Assembly: GCA_017964755.1 (NCBI GenBank) | Contig: JAGCRI010000125.1 | Span: forward strand, 1-12,370 | Source: Bacteroidales bacterium | Lineage (GTDB): Bacteria; Bacteroidota; Bacteroidia; Bacteroidales; WCHB1-69 | Reading direction: 5' to 3' | DNA length: 12,370 nucleotides | In this document: positions 1 to 7,405 of the stretch, piece by piece | Numbering within the stretch: the first letter of the stretch is position 1 | How the letters are laid out: each line of letters starts with the position of its first letter | Made by a program: the position numbers and the translations under genes | The notes under the pieces: model-generated | The model's input: only the letters and a program-made list of their open reading frames with translations | Told to the model about the DNA's origin: nothing | Databases searched by the model: none

Positions 1-1366
1 ATGAGTTTCCGCTATTTTCTATCCAATATTTAGGCTGGGACATTACTTTAGCCATTGTGCCGCGCCAACCGGTATTGCTGCAGTTGACATCTATACCGAC
101 ATTGAGGACATTTTCCAGTTCACACCACTCCCTGCTGCTCGGAACATGCCACCCGAAAGGACAAACTCCGAGTATTCCGCTCGGATTGCTTCCTGACGAA
201 CCGGCTCCTTTCATCACCGCAGGCCAAGTGTACAAAAGTCCTCTCTCATACACATTTGAACTGTCATTATTTGGATAATAGTAACAGGAGGAAGGATTGG
301 TATTATCATTATTCGGACTAACATCCGCTCCCTGACAAGTATTCTTAGCTTTCGTTATATTAATTCCATCTGCGTAAGTCGTGGTTCTCAGATTCTCCTT
401 CATCCAGCATTGGCGACCGATATAGACAGTGTTGTAAGTGTTGCCGTCAATGTCGGTGACGGTGCCGCAGTGGGTCGGGGTTGTGATTGTAATGACGTTG
501 CCGTAACTTGTTCCCACAGAGTTAGTTGCATACGCACAGACGTAATAGACAGTGCTGGAGCTCAAGCCAGAAACATGGCTGAGAAAACTTCCGACACTCG
601 CACCGTCTGTAGTGTAATTGTTACCTATTGATGGTGACGGGTTGCTACTGCTCCAACAGACACCGCTCGCGATAATTCCCGTGCTGCCAGAATTTACGAT
701 AGAGCACTTCACAGTCATTGTGTAGCCGGTGATGTCCATGATTGTATCTGTCACGATTGTCGGCGGCGCACTCTGGTTGAAAACGGTGGAGTACCATTGT
801 GGTATGCCGTTGGGATTGAGTGTAAGCACCTGCCCTGCGGAGCCGACAGGTATGACATGCCATGAATTGTCGCCGGCATCCCAATAGAGAATATCACCAG
901 TGTTGTTGCCGACAGGCCGATTTATAAGATTATTGTAGTCGGAAGTGTCGGCGTAAGCGGATTTGCCTGCATAAAAAGCATACGGCACGGTGATTAGCTG
1001 CTGAGTCCCTAAAACAGAATAATTGGAGCCGCCGGCAGGATCTATCTCCGCCTTGATATAGTAATCATGGTGTTCCCAATCCACATCGGCAAGCGTGGCG
1101 ACTAACTGCGGCGTCCCCGTTCCAATCTGCAACGTGGCAAGAGCATTGGCGTTTGTCATAACAGAGTGTGTCTCCACGAAGACCGCACCTCCGTTGATAT
1201 TGTCCTCCAATATACTGATTTTAACTCCCACCAACTGGTTAACGACTAACTCATTATTACTATTTCTGACCACTGTCTGGTATCCCATCTTCTGCGGTGG
1301 AACCTGCGCCTGCAAAACTGTCAAAAAACTGATTATAACTGCTGCAAATGATAATACTTTTTTCAT
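1..1366 (-). CDS. Secreted FISUMP-domain protein (C-terminus cut by window edge)
   Basis: The frame is open from ATG at 1366-1364 to the left edge (455 codons, no stop), so the 3' end is missing. Residues 1-20 form a signal peptide (MKK, hydrophobic core, LQA|Q cleavage) with no lipobox Cys at the predicted site. Residues 25-138 resemble an N-terminal domain frequent in secreted Bacteroidota proteins (GYQTVVRN start, VPYAFYAGKSA end). Residues 158-191 match the linker DILYWD...GQVLTLN..GIPQW seen in many FISUMP proteins. Residues 200-297 look like a fibronectin-III-like domain (SGVCWSS, AYATNSVGTSYGN). From about 300 on is a FISUMP (Fibrobacter succinogenes major paralogous) domain: DIDGNTYNTVYIGRQCWMKE, YERGLLYTWPAVM and GVCPFGWHVPS. 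The biochemical role of FISUMP domains is not established; a surface or adhesin role is inferred. No T9SS or other sorting signal can be judged because the C-terminus is absent. The gene is divergent from the partner-switching operon. Confidence 0.9.
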   Translation of the reverse strand, partial: MKKVLSFAAVIISFLTVLQAQVPPQKMGYQTVVRNSNNELVVNQLVGVKISILEDNINGGAVFVETHSVMTNANALATLQIGTGTPQLVATLADVDWEHHDYYIKAEIDPAGGSNYSVLGTQQLITVPYAFYAGKSAYADTSDYNNLINRPVGNNTGDILYWDAGDNSWHVIPVGSAGQVLTLNPNGIPQWYSTVFNQSAPPTIVTDTIMDITGYTMTVKCSIVNSGSTGIIASGVCWSSSNPSPSIGNNYTTDGASVGSFLSHVSGLSSSTVYYVCAYATNSVGTSYGNVITITTPTHCGTVTDIDGNTYNTVYIGRQCWMKENLRTTTYADGINITKAKNTCQGADVSPNNDNTNPSSCYYYPNNDSSNVYERGLLYTWPAVMKGAGSSGSNPSGILGVCPFGWHVPSSREWCELENVLNVGIDVNCSNTGWRGTMAKVMSQPKYWIENSGNS

Positions 1367-1414
1367 ATAATTCTGTTTTTACACCAACAAAATACGCTAC
1401 ATTTCCAAAATCTT

Positions 1415-1423
1415 GCAAAGATA
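1415..1423 (-). promoter_or_regulatory. Promoter -7 element for the FISUMP-protein gene
   Basis: On the minus strand this reads TATCTTTGC, a full match to TAnnTTTGC. A TTTG lies upstream (minus-strand TTTGGCACG, around 1435-1443), with a 16-nt gap to the -7 element, somewhat shorter than typical. The expected leader before the ATG at 1366 is about 40 nt. Confidence 0.6.
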
Positions 1424-1467
1424 CAATGATTTTTCGTGCCAAAATAAAATTTTATCAAATAAAAAAG

Positions 1468-1476
1468 TATCTTTGC
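1468..1476 (+). promoter_or_regulatory. Promoter -7 element for the operon starting at 1499
   Basis: TATCTTTGC matches the Bacteroidota primary-sigma -7 consensus TAnnTTTGC. It ends 22 bp before the ATG at 1499, so the predicted 5' leader is only about 15-20 nt. No good TTTG -33 element is visible at the usual distance upstream. Confidence 0.65.
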
Positions 1477-1498
1477 AAGAATTTTTTAATATGCAAAG

Positions 1499-2503
1499 AT
1501 GATACTGCTGTACATTTGTTCGCTTGTACCAATCCTGCTATTCATCGTGCTTCTGATATTGATGGATTCGTTTTCGCTTACAAGTTGGAAGCGGCTGACT
1601 ACTACAACAGTGAACGGTGCGCTTTGCTATTTTGCATGGCATTTTTTGGGTGAGGTGACAGACCTTGAGGGGAACATGTTCGCTGTGCCGGTTTTTGAAG
1701 AGTTGCTAAAAGGCCTCATCATATTCATACTCATAGCGAGAAAAAAAATAGCCCTTCTGGGTGATGCGACCATTTATGGTGCGGCAGTAGGCGCGGGCTT
1801 CGGTCTTGCAGAAAACGTGATGTATTTAGTAGCATCGACCGAACTTATTGTTGACAGTGAGGCTATACTTGAGGCCATACTGCTCGGCTTCGAGGCTGCG
1901 GTGATGCACATCGGCTGCACCTCGCTCCTCGCAATGATTCTGATAATGGTGAAACATGAACGCTTCGGCAAAGAACCATGGAAACAGAACATTGCTGTCG
2001 CAGCCGCCTTCATCATAACATGCTTCGTCCATTTCGTCCACAACGAAGCCCCGATACCGCCGATCATCATGACTGCCGTCCTCGTGGTTTATTTTGTAAT
2101 CAGCAAACGCTCACTCTTCAAGAAGAATGCACGCCAGATTCACGAATGGATAGACGACTGCATAAACAACGAAATCGCGCTTTTGGGTGCAATCCGCAAC
2201 GGCCAACTCTCAACAACCAACGCGGGGAAATACCTGCTGACACTGAAAGAGAGTTTCGATGGGGTAACGTTTTTCGACATGTGCTGCTTCATCTCAGAAT
2301 ATCTCGAACTCTCCATCGCTGCAAAAAGCAACCTCATCTTGAAAGAAGCAGGATTACCTATAAAAAAAGACCCGCTCAACAAAAGCCGCATCGCAGAACT
2401 CAAGGCTCTGAAAAAACGAATCGGATATACAGGGCTTGAGGCTTTAGCTCCTATAGTGCAAATGAAAGCGGTTGACAATTGGGTTGTTAACGAACTGATA
2501 TAG
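1499..2503 (+). CDS. PrsW-family intramembrane protease with C-terminal cytosolic domain
   Basis: A 334-residue membrane protein. The N-terminal two thirds carries about six or seven hydrophobic segments (roughly 2-22, 36-52, 62-82, 88-112, 124-150, 163-184, 187-203) with the PrsW motifs in order: EELLKG (E67, E68, K71), GAGFGLAENVMYL (E105, N106), AVMHIGCTS (H137) and CFVHFVHN (H178, H181). In this family these polar residues form a membrane-embedded metal-type active site. Bacillus PrsW cleaves an anti-sigma factor (RsiW). Residues about 205-334 form a soluble, largely helical extension that I do not recognise. The start is bounded by an in-frame TAA at 1487-1489, so ATG 1499 is the first possible ATG; the ATG at 1491 is out of frame and stops after three codons. 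This is the first gene of the probable operon, and 43 bp separate it from the RsbW-like gene. The substrate is unknown. Confidence 0.82.
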   Translation: MILLYICSLVPILLFIVLLILMDSFSLTSWKRLTTTTVNGALCYFAWHFLGEVTDLEGNMFAVPVFEELLKGLIIFILIARKKIALLGDATIYGAAVGAGFGLAENVMYLVASTELIVDSEAILEAILLGFEAAVMHIGCTSLLAMILIMVKHERFGKEPWKQNIAVAAAFIITCFVHFVHNEAPIPPIIMTAVLVVYFVISKRSLFKKNARQIHEWIDDCINNEIALLGAIRNGQLSTTNAGKYLLTLKESFDGVTFFDMCCFISEYLELSIAAKSNLILKEAGLPIKKDPLNKSRIAELKALKKRIGYTGLEALAPIVQMKAVDNWVVNELI

Positions 2504-2533
2504 AAATATTTAAAAAAAACAATTGATATTCTG

Positions 2534-2539
2534 AAAGGA
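2534..2539 (+). promoter_or_regulatory. Shine-Dalgarno-like site before the RsbW-like gene
   Basis: AAAGGA lies 7 nt upstream of the ATG at 2547, a good ribosome-binding site. The other genes in this operon have no clear one, which may favour high production of the kinase. Confidence 0.5.
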
Positions 2540-2546
2540 TTCAAAC

Positions 2547-2948
2547 ATGAAAAAGACCTTTGTTCCTATTAAAGACAAGTGCGGCGAAATAGTGGAATTT
2601 ATCATGTCCACGCCTGAAATGCCTGCACAAGAAGATTTGCTATTCAAAATCCGACTTTCCGTTGAGGAAGTTGTGGAAAACGTTGTGCAGTACGCTTACG
2701 CCAATGGTGACGGTTTTTTGGGGGTTGAAACCGAAATTGACGGCAACGGATTGCTGACCATAACTCTGACTGACGCCGGAAAGCCCTTTGACCCGCTCGC
2801 AAAAGACGACCCCGACATAACACTTTCAGCGGAAGAACGCCAGATTGGCGGACTAGGGATTTTCCTGACAAAGCAGATGATGGATGAAGTCCGATACAAA
2901 TATGAGAACGGATGTAATATTCTCACATTAAAAAAACAATGTAGTTAA
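2547..2948 (+). CDS. RsbW-like serine kinase / anti-sigma-type HATPase
   Basis: A 133-residue stand-alone HATPase_c domain of the RsbW/SpoIIAB type, about the usual family length. The N box is at 40-51 (EEVVENVVQYAY, Mg-ATP ligand N45). The G1 box is DAGKPFDP (D76, G78). The G2 box is QIGGLGIFL (99-107). Family members bind ATP, phosphorylate a Ser in a partner STAS protein, and hold a sigma factor or another target inactive until the unphosphorylated STAS partner takes over. The expected partner is the STAS protein at 4879. Its stop codon overlaps the next ATG by one base (TAATG at 2946-2950), indicating translational coupling with the phosphatase. No sigma factor gene is adjacent, so its regulated target is unknown. 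Kinase activity is inferred from the family. Confidence 0.88.
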   Translation: MKKTFVPIKDKCGEIVEFIMSTPEMPAQEDLLFKIRLSVEEVVENVVQYAYANGDGFLGVETEIDGNGLLTITLTDAGKPFDPLAKDDPDITLSAEERQIGGLGIFLTKQMMDEVRYKYENGCNILTLKKQCS

Positions 2949-4858
2949 TGAGGGCATCACATTCATTTTCAGCACGGCTAAGCCGTAACATACTTCTTAT
3001 AACATCGTGCCTGTTTATAACGGCCTCTATTGTCATTGCAATTTTTTCACATATACTAATAGGTGCAGAGGCAACGAAAAATGCAACCAATGCCCTTAAT
3101 GCAACGATTCTCGAAATAGAGAAAACCTTGTCGGAAGTCGAGGCGGCGACAAAAAGCGTGACATGGCTGATTGAAGAGCACAAGTATGACAAAGAGTATC
3201 TGTACCATATAACAAAACAACTCGTTTCCCGAAACCCCAACATCGTGGGCAGTGCAATAGCCTTCCGCGATGACTTCTTCAAAGGCGAACATTTCTTTTC
3301 ACCATATTCTTATAGGGATGAGACAACGGGGGCTATCTCTTCTCTGCAATTAGGGAATGAAGAATACGACTATTTCAACATGGAATGGTATTCTGTGCCA
3401 AGAGACACAAAAGTGCCGCATTGGAGCGAGCCGTATTTCGACACTGGCGGCGGCCAGCAGATAATGACCACCTACTCCACCCCACTGTTCGATGAAAACG
3501 GAGAGGTCTATGCAATTTTCACCGCCGACATCAACCTGCACAATCTCACAAAGAAAGTTCAGGATATGAAACCCTACAACAATTCGTATGCAATAATACT
3601 AAGTCCGACAGGAACTTTCATCTCACACAAAGACACTTCCCTTATACTGAATAAGACAATTTTTGATATTGCCGAAAAAGATGACAACGACCACATGCGT
3701 AAAATCGCCACGGAAATGACAAACTACAAATCCGGGGTTATGCCGTTCCACAACGATGAAGCCAACGCTTTCGTGGTTTATGGCCCTATAAACAACAAAT
3801 GGACGGCCGCCATCATAATCCCGTTCCATGACGTTTTTGAGAGGCTTATGAGAATGAATATCATAATACTCCTTGTCTCCGTCTTCGGTCTCTTCCTTCT
3901 ATTCATTTTAAGCCTGCGTATCATCAGGAAACTGTCGCAGCCAATCACCGAATTTTCAGTTTCAGCCATCAACATGGCGAAAGGCAACTTCCACGCAAAA
4001 CTGCCTGAAATCACTACAAAAGACGAGATGCGGATGTTGTACGACTCTTTCCACTATATGCAGGAGTCAATAACAAAATATATAAGCGAGCTGAAGACGA
4101 CAACCGCGGCGAACCAGCACTACGAAAGCGAACTCAACATTGCAAGGAACATACAGTTGGCAATGGTGCCGACAAAGTTCCCCACGCCGGAAGATTTTGA
4201 CAAAAACGGCTTTGAACTGCACGCGCTGCTGCACCCCGCAAAGGCTGTCGGCGGCGACTTGTACGACTTCTTCACCAAAGAAGGCAAACTCTATTTCGCT
4301 GTCGGCGATGTCTCAGGCAAAGGTGTCCCCGCCTCCCTGTTCATGGCCATCACAAAGTCGGCATTCCGCTTCACAACAAACCTCAGCACCTCAATGCAGC
4401 AGGTTATGAACAACATCAACGCTGTCGTTGCGGAAGGCAATGCAAGCAATATGTTCGTCACGCTCTTTATTGGCATGATAGACTTGGCCTCAGGTGAGAT
4501 GCACTATTGCAACGCAGGCCACAACCCGATTGTCATAATCGGCAAGGACGGTAACGCGAAATTCCTGCACGCAAAGCCAAATCTTGCAGTCGGGCTGTTC
4601 GATGATTTCCAATACCAAGAAGAGAACCTGACCCTTGAGCGCGGCAGCCGCCTCATCATTTACACTGACGGCGTGACCGAAGCCGAAAACAAGGCTAAGC
4701 AGCTGTTCGGTGACGACCGCCTGATAGAGTGCACCAACGGAACACCTTTCGAAAAAAGTTCTAAAGAAGTCATTGATAATATCATCTCTTCAATCCATGA
4801 GTTCACCAATGGCGCAGAACAAAACGACGATATAACAATTTTATCAGTAAAATATTAA
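2948..4858 (+). CDS. Cache-HAMP-PP2C sensor phosphatase (RsbU/SpoIIE family)
   Basis: A 636-residue inner-membrane sensor phosphatase. Domain order: short cytosolic N-terminus; TM1 about 14-38; extracytoplasmic dCache-like sensor about 40-295 (EWYSVPRDTKVPHWSEPYFD at 146-165 and ADINL at 193-197 are typical); TM2 about 304-324; HAMP about 325-378, followed by a coiled linker (ELNIARNIQLAMVP at 395-408, typical of the entry to these phosphatases); PP2C/SpoIIE domain 405-636. Metal-binding acidic residues are present: GGDLYD (D437), GDVSGKG (D454), YTDGVTEA (D574) and NDDITIL (D627, D628), so the enzyme looks active. By family, it would dephosphorylate the phospho-STAS protein encoded next. The Cache domain suggests control by a small extracellular ligand, not identifiable here. 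It is coupled to the upstream kinase gene by a 1-bp overlap; the STAS gene follows after 20 bp. Confidence 0.92.
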   Translation: MRASHSFSARLSRNILLITSCLFITASIVIAIFSHILIGAEATKNATNALNATILEIEKTLSEVEAATKSVTWLIEEHKYDKEYLYHITKQLVSRNPNIVGSAIAFRDDFFKGEHFFSPYSYRDETTGAISSLQLGNEEYDYFNMEWYSVPRDTKVPHWSEPYFDTGGGQQIMTTYSTPLFDENGEVYAIFTADINLHNLTKKVQDMKPYNNSYAIILSPTGTFISHKDTSLILNKTIFDIAEKDDNDHMRKIATEMTNYKSGVMPFHNDEANAFVVYGPINNKWTAAIIIPFHDVFERLMRMNIIILLVSVFGLFLLFILSLRIIRKLSQPITEFSVSAINMAKGNFHAKLPEITTKDEMRMLYDSFHYMQESITKYISELKTTTAANQHYESELNIARNIQLAMVPTKFPTPEDFDKNGFELHALLHPAKAVGGDLYDFFTKEGKLYFAVGDVSGKGVPASLFMAITKSAFRFTTNLSTSMQQVMNNINAVVAEGNASNMFVTLFIGMIDLASGEMHYCNAGHNPIVIIGKDGNAKFLHAKPNLAVGLFDDFQYQEENLTLERGSRLIIYTDGVTEAENKAKQLFGDDRLIECTNGTPFEKSSKEVIDNIISSIHEFTNGAEQNDDITILSVKY

Positions 4859-4878
4859 TAATCAAAATAATAAAAATC

Positions 4879-5181
4879 ATGAAAGTAACAATTAACAAGG
4901 AAGAGAACAAATACAATGTGATTCTTGAAGGACGCCTTGACACAACAAACGCCAATCAGTTCCAGGAAGATATTGCTCCGCTTATGGAAGGCGCAAATCC
5001 CGACATCACTTTGGACTGCACTGCGATGGAATACACTTCAAGCCAAGGGCTCAGAATGTTCCTTATGCTTCAGAAAAGTGTGAATGCCAGAAGCGGCAAA
5101 ATGGTTATGACAAATATGAAACCCCAAGTGAAAGAGGTGTTCGACATCACAGGTTTTTCAAACATCATTAAGATTTTATAG
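4879..5181 (+). CDS. STAS-domain anti-sigma factor antagonist (RsbV/SpoIIAA-like)
   Basis: A 100-residue single STAS domain, the normal length. Features are LEGRLDTTNA (16-25) at the start of the fold, LDCTAMEYTSSQGLRMF (45-61) around the phosphorylation loop, and VFDITGFSNIIKI at the C-terminus. Alignment of TSSQGLR with the DSSGL/SSAGL loop of family members makes S55 the likely phospho-serine, with S54 as the alternative. Phosphorylation by the HATPase at 2547 would inactivate it. Dephosphorylation by the PP2C protein at 2948 would free it to bind the HATPase. No clear ribosome-binding site precedes it (AT-rich, AAAAATC), and the next gene begins 6 bp after its stop. Confidence 0.92.
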   Translation: MKVTINKEENKYNVILEGRLDTTNANQFQEDIAPLMEGANPDITLDCTAMEYTSSQGLRMFLMLQKSVNARSGKMVMTNMKPQVKEVFDITGFSNIIKIL

Positions 5182-5187
5182 TCAAGT

Positions 5188-6078
5188 ATGCTATACATTT
5201 TTGTTGTCAACGGCAGGGCTGACTTTGTGCAAAGGATAAACGATGACCTTTCCAAGCAATTGGAAGGGTGCACTATCGAGCACAAGACATACGTTACCAC
5301 AGGTGTCGGAGATGGCACGCGCTTTGTAAGACTATACTGCGACCTGCACCCGAATGAGGAGGTCTGCTTTGTAGCATGCGGCGGCTGCGGAATGGCCAAT
5401 GAAGTGGCTTCAGGAATTATCGGCGAGACAAACAAATACATGGCAATTCTCGCCTACGGATACACAAACGACTTCATCAAATATTATCCTGACCTCGATT
5501 TCCATTCATTTGAGAAGATTTTGCAAGGAGAGCTGCACCCGATTGACGCAATACGCGTGAACGACAGTTATGCAATCAACGCATGCCATTTCGGTTTTGA
5601 CTCAATAGTTGCCAGCGAAGCCAACTACCAGACAGAACAAGGGCACAGCAAGCCATATCTGCGCGGCATTATAAAAGGAATTTTTATGGGGCGTTTCAAT
5701 AAGATAAAAGTCGTGGCAGACGGTCAAAAGCTGAACAAACGGAGGATGGTCTTGTGTACGCTCGCAAACGCCAAATATGTGGGCGGCGAGTTCCTTTGCG
5801 CCCCGCGTGCAAAAAATGATGACGGGCTCATTGAAGTGTGCCTCATCAAAACAATGCTTCTGTTCAACTTTTTGCGCCTGATTCCGATTTACACAAAAGG
5901 CGAACATCTTGAGCATAAGTTTTATAAGAAAAAAATCGCATACTGCCGCGCAAAGCACGTAGAGATAAAGTCTTCTTCGATTATTGAAGTATGCTTGGAC
6001 GGAGAACTGCTGCCCGGTACCAATTTCACGGTTGACATTGTGCCTTCGTCTGTTAATCTGATACTTCCAAAAAATTAG
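5188..6078 (+). CDS. Diacylglycerol kinase family protein with altered GGDG motif
   Basis: A 296-residue soluble protein, the normal length for the YegS/DgkB/BmrU lipid-kinase family. The family landmarks run in order: N-terminal VNGRA (7-11), nucleotide-binding loop at 65-72, TNDFIKYY (N94, D95), VGGEFLCAPRAKNDDG (198-213) and LDGE (270-273). Active members transfer phosphate from ATP to diacylglycerol or a related lipid. Here the usual GGDGTxNE reads GGCGMANE: the Asp is Cys67 and the Thr is Met69. The family's ATP-binding Asp is therefore absent, while the DGE and NDF sites remain. It may be catalytically weak, use another donor, or act as a lipid-binding regulator. It sits 6 bp after the STAS gene and 4 bp before the dehydrogenase gene, so it is probably co-transcribed. 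Family assignment is firm; activity is uncertain. Confidence 0.8.
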   Translation: MLYIFVVNGRADFVQRINDDLSKQLEGCTIEHKTYVTTGVGDGTRFVRLYCDLHPNEEVCFVACGGCGMANEVASGIIGETNKYMAILAYGYTNDFIKYYPDLDFHSFEKILQGELHPIDAIRVNDSYAINACHFGFDSIVASEANYQTEQGHSKPYLRGIIKGIFMGRFNKIKVVADGQKLNKRRMVLCTLANAKYVGGEFLCAPRAKNDDGLIEVCLIKTMLLFNFLRLIPIYTKGEHLEHKFYKKKIAYCRAKHVEIKSSSIIEVCLDGELLPGTNFTVDIVPSSVNLILPKN

Positions 6079-6082
6079 AATT

Positions 6083-7249
6083 ATGAATATAGATTTCACA
6101 TACGAAAACCCCACAAGAATACACTTCGGGAAAACAGCCTTGGACCATCTTTCAGAAGAATTGTCCAATTACGGGAAAAATGTTCTTTTGGTCTATGGCA
6201 AAGCCTCAATAAAAAAAATAGGCCTTTATGACGAAGTCATTTCAATCTTGAAAAAGGCGGGTAAAAATGTTGTCGAACTTGAAGGCATAAAGCCCAATCC
6301 CACTTATAATCAGGTGGTTGAAGGAGCGCGGCTTGTGCGCGAGCAACATACCGACCTCATATTGGCTGTCGGTGGCGGCTCCGTAATCGACTGTGCCAAA
6401 GCAATTTCCGCTGCAGCATACTGTAGCGGCGACCCGTGGGTGCGCTATTGGGGAAACATGGAATATGTTGACAATGAGGTGGTTCCAATCGGGGCGATAC
6501 TCACAATGACCGGCACCGGCTCCGAAATGAACAGCGGCTCGGTCATCACCAACGAAGATAAAATGCTGAAAATCGGGCGCGTGTTCCCAATGCACAACCT
6601 CGCCCCACGCTTCGCAATCCTCAACCCCGAATACACTTACACAGTTCCGAAATACCAGATGGTTAGCGGTATTTTCGACATTTTCTCGCACCTCATGGAA
6701 CAATATTTTTCAGGTGATGACGACTGTGTGAGCGACTATCTTTTGGAGGGCGACATGCTTGCGCTCATCAACGCCACGCGTGCCGCACTTAAGGACCCGC
6801 GCGACTACGAAGCACGCAGCAACATCGCATGGTGCTCAACCACAGCACTTTGCAAACTGCTCGCCGTCTCGAAGGAGCAGGATTGGATGGTTCACATGAT
6901 AGAACACCAGCTCGGCGCATACACCGACTGCGCACACGGAATCGGTTTGGCGATTATTTCCGTACCGTATTACAAACACATTTACAGTTACGGGCTTCAC
7001 CGTTTCGTGCGTTTCGCGAAAACCATCTGGCACGTTGACCCGACCGGAAAAACCGATGAGGAAATAGCCTTAGAAGGAATAGAATGTCTCAGTAATTTCA
7101 TTGCCGAGATGGGCATACCGCAGCATTTGCGCGATGTCGGTGCCACGGAGGAGATGCTGCCAAAAATCGCGAAAAGCACAATCAAATGCGGTTCGTATTA
7201 CATCTGCGACACCCCCGGAGTGCTGCAGATTCTAAAGGAGGCGTTTTAA
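6083..7249 (+). CDS. Iron-containing alcohol dehydrogenase (YqhD/BdhA type)
   Basis: A 388-residue cytosolic group III alcohol dehydrogenase, full length. The dinucleotide-binding loop is VGGGSVIDCAKA (96-107), with TMTGTGSE at 141-148. The catalytic metal ligands are visible as D199 and H203 (GIFDIFSHLMEQYF), H271 (DWMVHMIEHQ) and H285 (DCAHGIGLA), matching the Asp-His-His-His set of YqhD and butanol dehydrogenases. These enzymes usually reduce aldehydes with NADPH or NADH and take part in fermentation or in clearing reactive aldehydes; the exact substrate cannot be read from the sequence. It is the last gene of the cluster, 4 bp after the lipid-kinase-like gene. Its co-transcription with a partner-switching module suggests stress-responsive expression, but an unrelated metabolic role is possible. 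Confidence 0.9.
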   Translation: MNIDFTYENPTRIHFGKTALDHLSEELSNYGKNVLLVYGKASIKKIGLYDEVISILKKAGKNVVELEGIKPNPTYNQVVEGARLVREQHTDLILAVGGGSVIDCAKAISAAAYCSGDPWVRYWGNMEYVDNEVVPIGAILTMTGTGSEMNSGSVITNEDKMLKIGRVFPMHNLAPRFAILNPEYTYTVPKYQMVSGIFDIFSHLMEQYFSGDDDCVSDYLLEGDMLALINATRAALKDPRDYEARSNIAWCSTTALCKLLAVSKEQDWMVHMIEHQLGAYTDCAHGIGLAIISVPYYKHIYSYGLHRFVRFAKTIWHVDPTGKTDEEIALEGIECLSNFIAEMGIPQHLRDVGATEEMLPKIAKSTIKCGSYYICDTPGVLQILKEAF

Positions 7250-7405
7250 AATCTCCTCGCAGCTCGCGAAGCATACCTATTCCTTTGTATTAACATAACA
7301 ATAATTAAAAAAAAACATCTGCCTAACTGCGCGAACAAAACTTCGTGCTGATTTGTGTGATACGTGGATTATTTGTATTATGAATAATTATTACCAAAAC
7401 AGAAG

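Larger units (their letters stand above)
1411..1480. repeat. Perfect 14-bp inverted repeat in divergent promoter region
   Basis: TCTTGCAAAGATAC at 1411-1424 is the exact reverse complement of GTATCTTTGCAAGA at 1467-1480, with a 42-bp AT-rich spacer. Each arm contains a Bacteroidota -7 element pointing away from the centre. The symmetry therefore sets up two outward-facing promoters, and the arms could also act as an operator pair. It is the only strong palindrome between the two divergent genes. Confidence 0.8.

Noticed and set aside
1348..1653. Plus-strand open frame of 101 codons starting upstream of the PrsW gene
   Set aside because: It begins inside the FISUMP gene start and runs over the inverted-repeat promoter into the PrsW gene out of frame.
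1978..2439. Plus-strand open frame (153 codons) inside the PrsW gene
   Set aside because: It is in another frame of a well-supported gene, is rich in Arg/His/Pro and has no motif; a shadow frame.
5602..6168. Long minus-strand open frame (188 codons) opposite the lipid-kinase-like gene
   Set aside because: It lies antisense to a gene with clear family motifs and itself shows no recognisable domain; it is a shadow frame.
7250..7320. Rho-independent terminator directly after the dehydrogenase (TCGC/GCGA near 7257)
   Set aside because: The stem is only 4 bp and no T-tract follows it.
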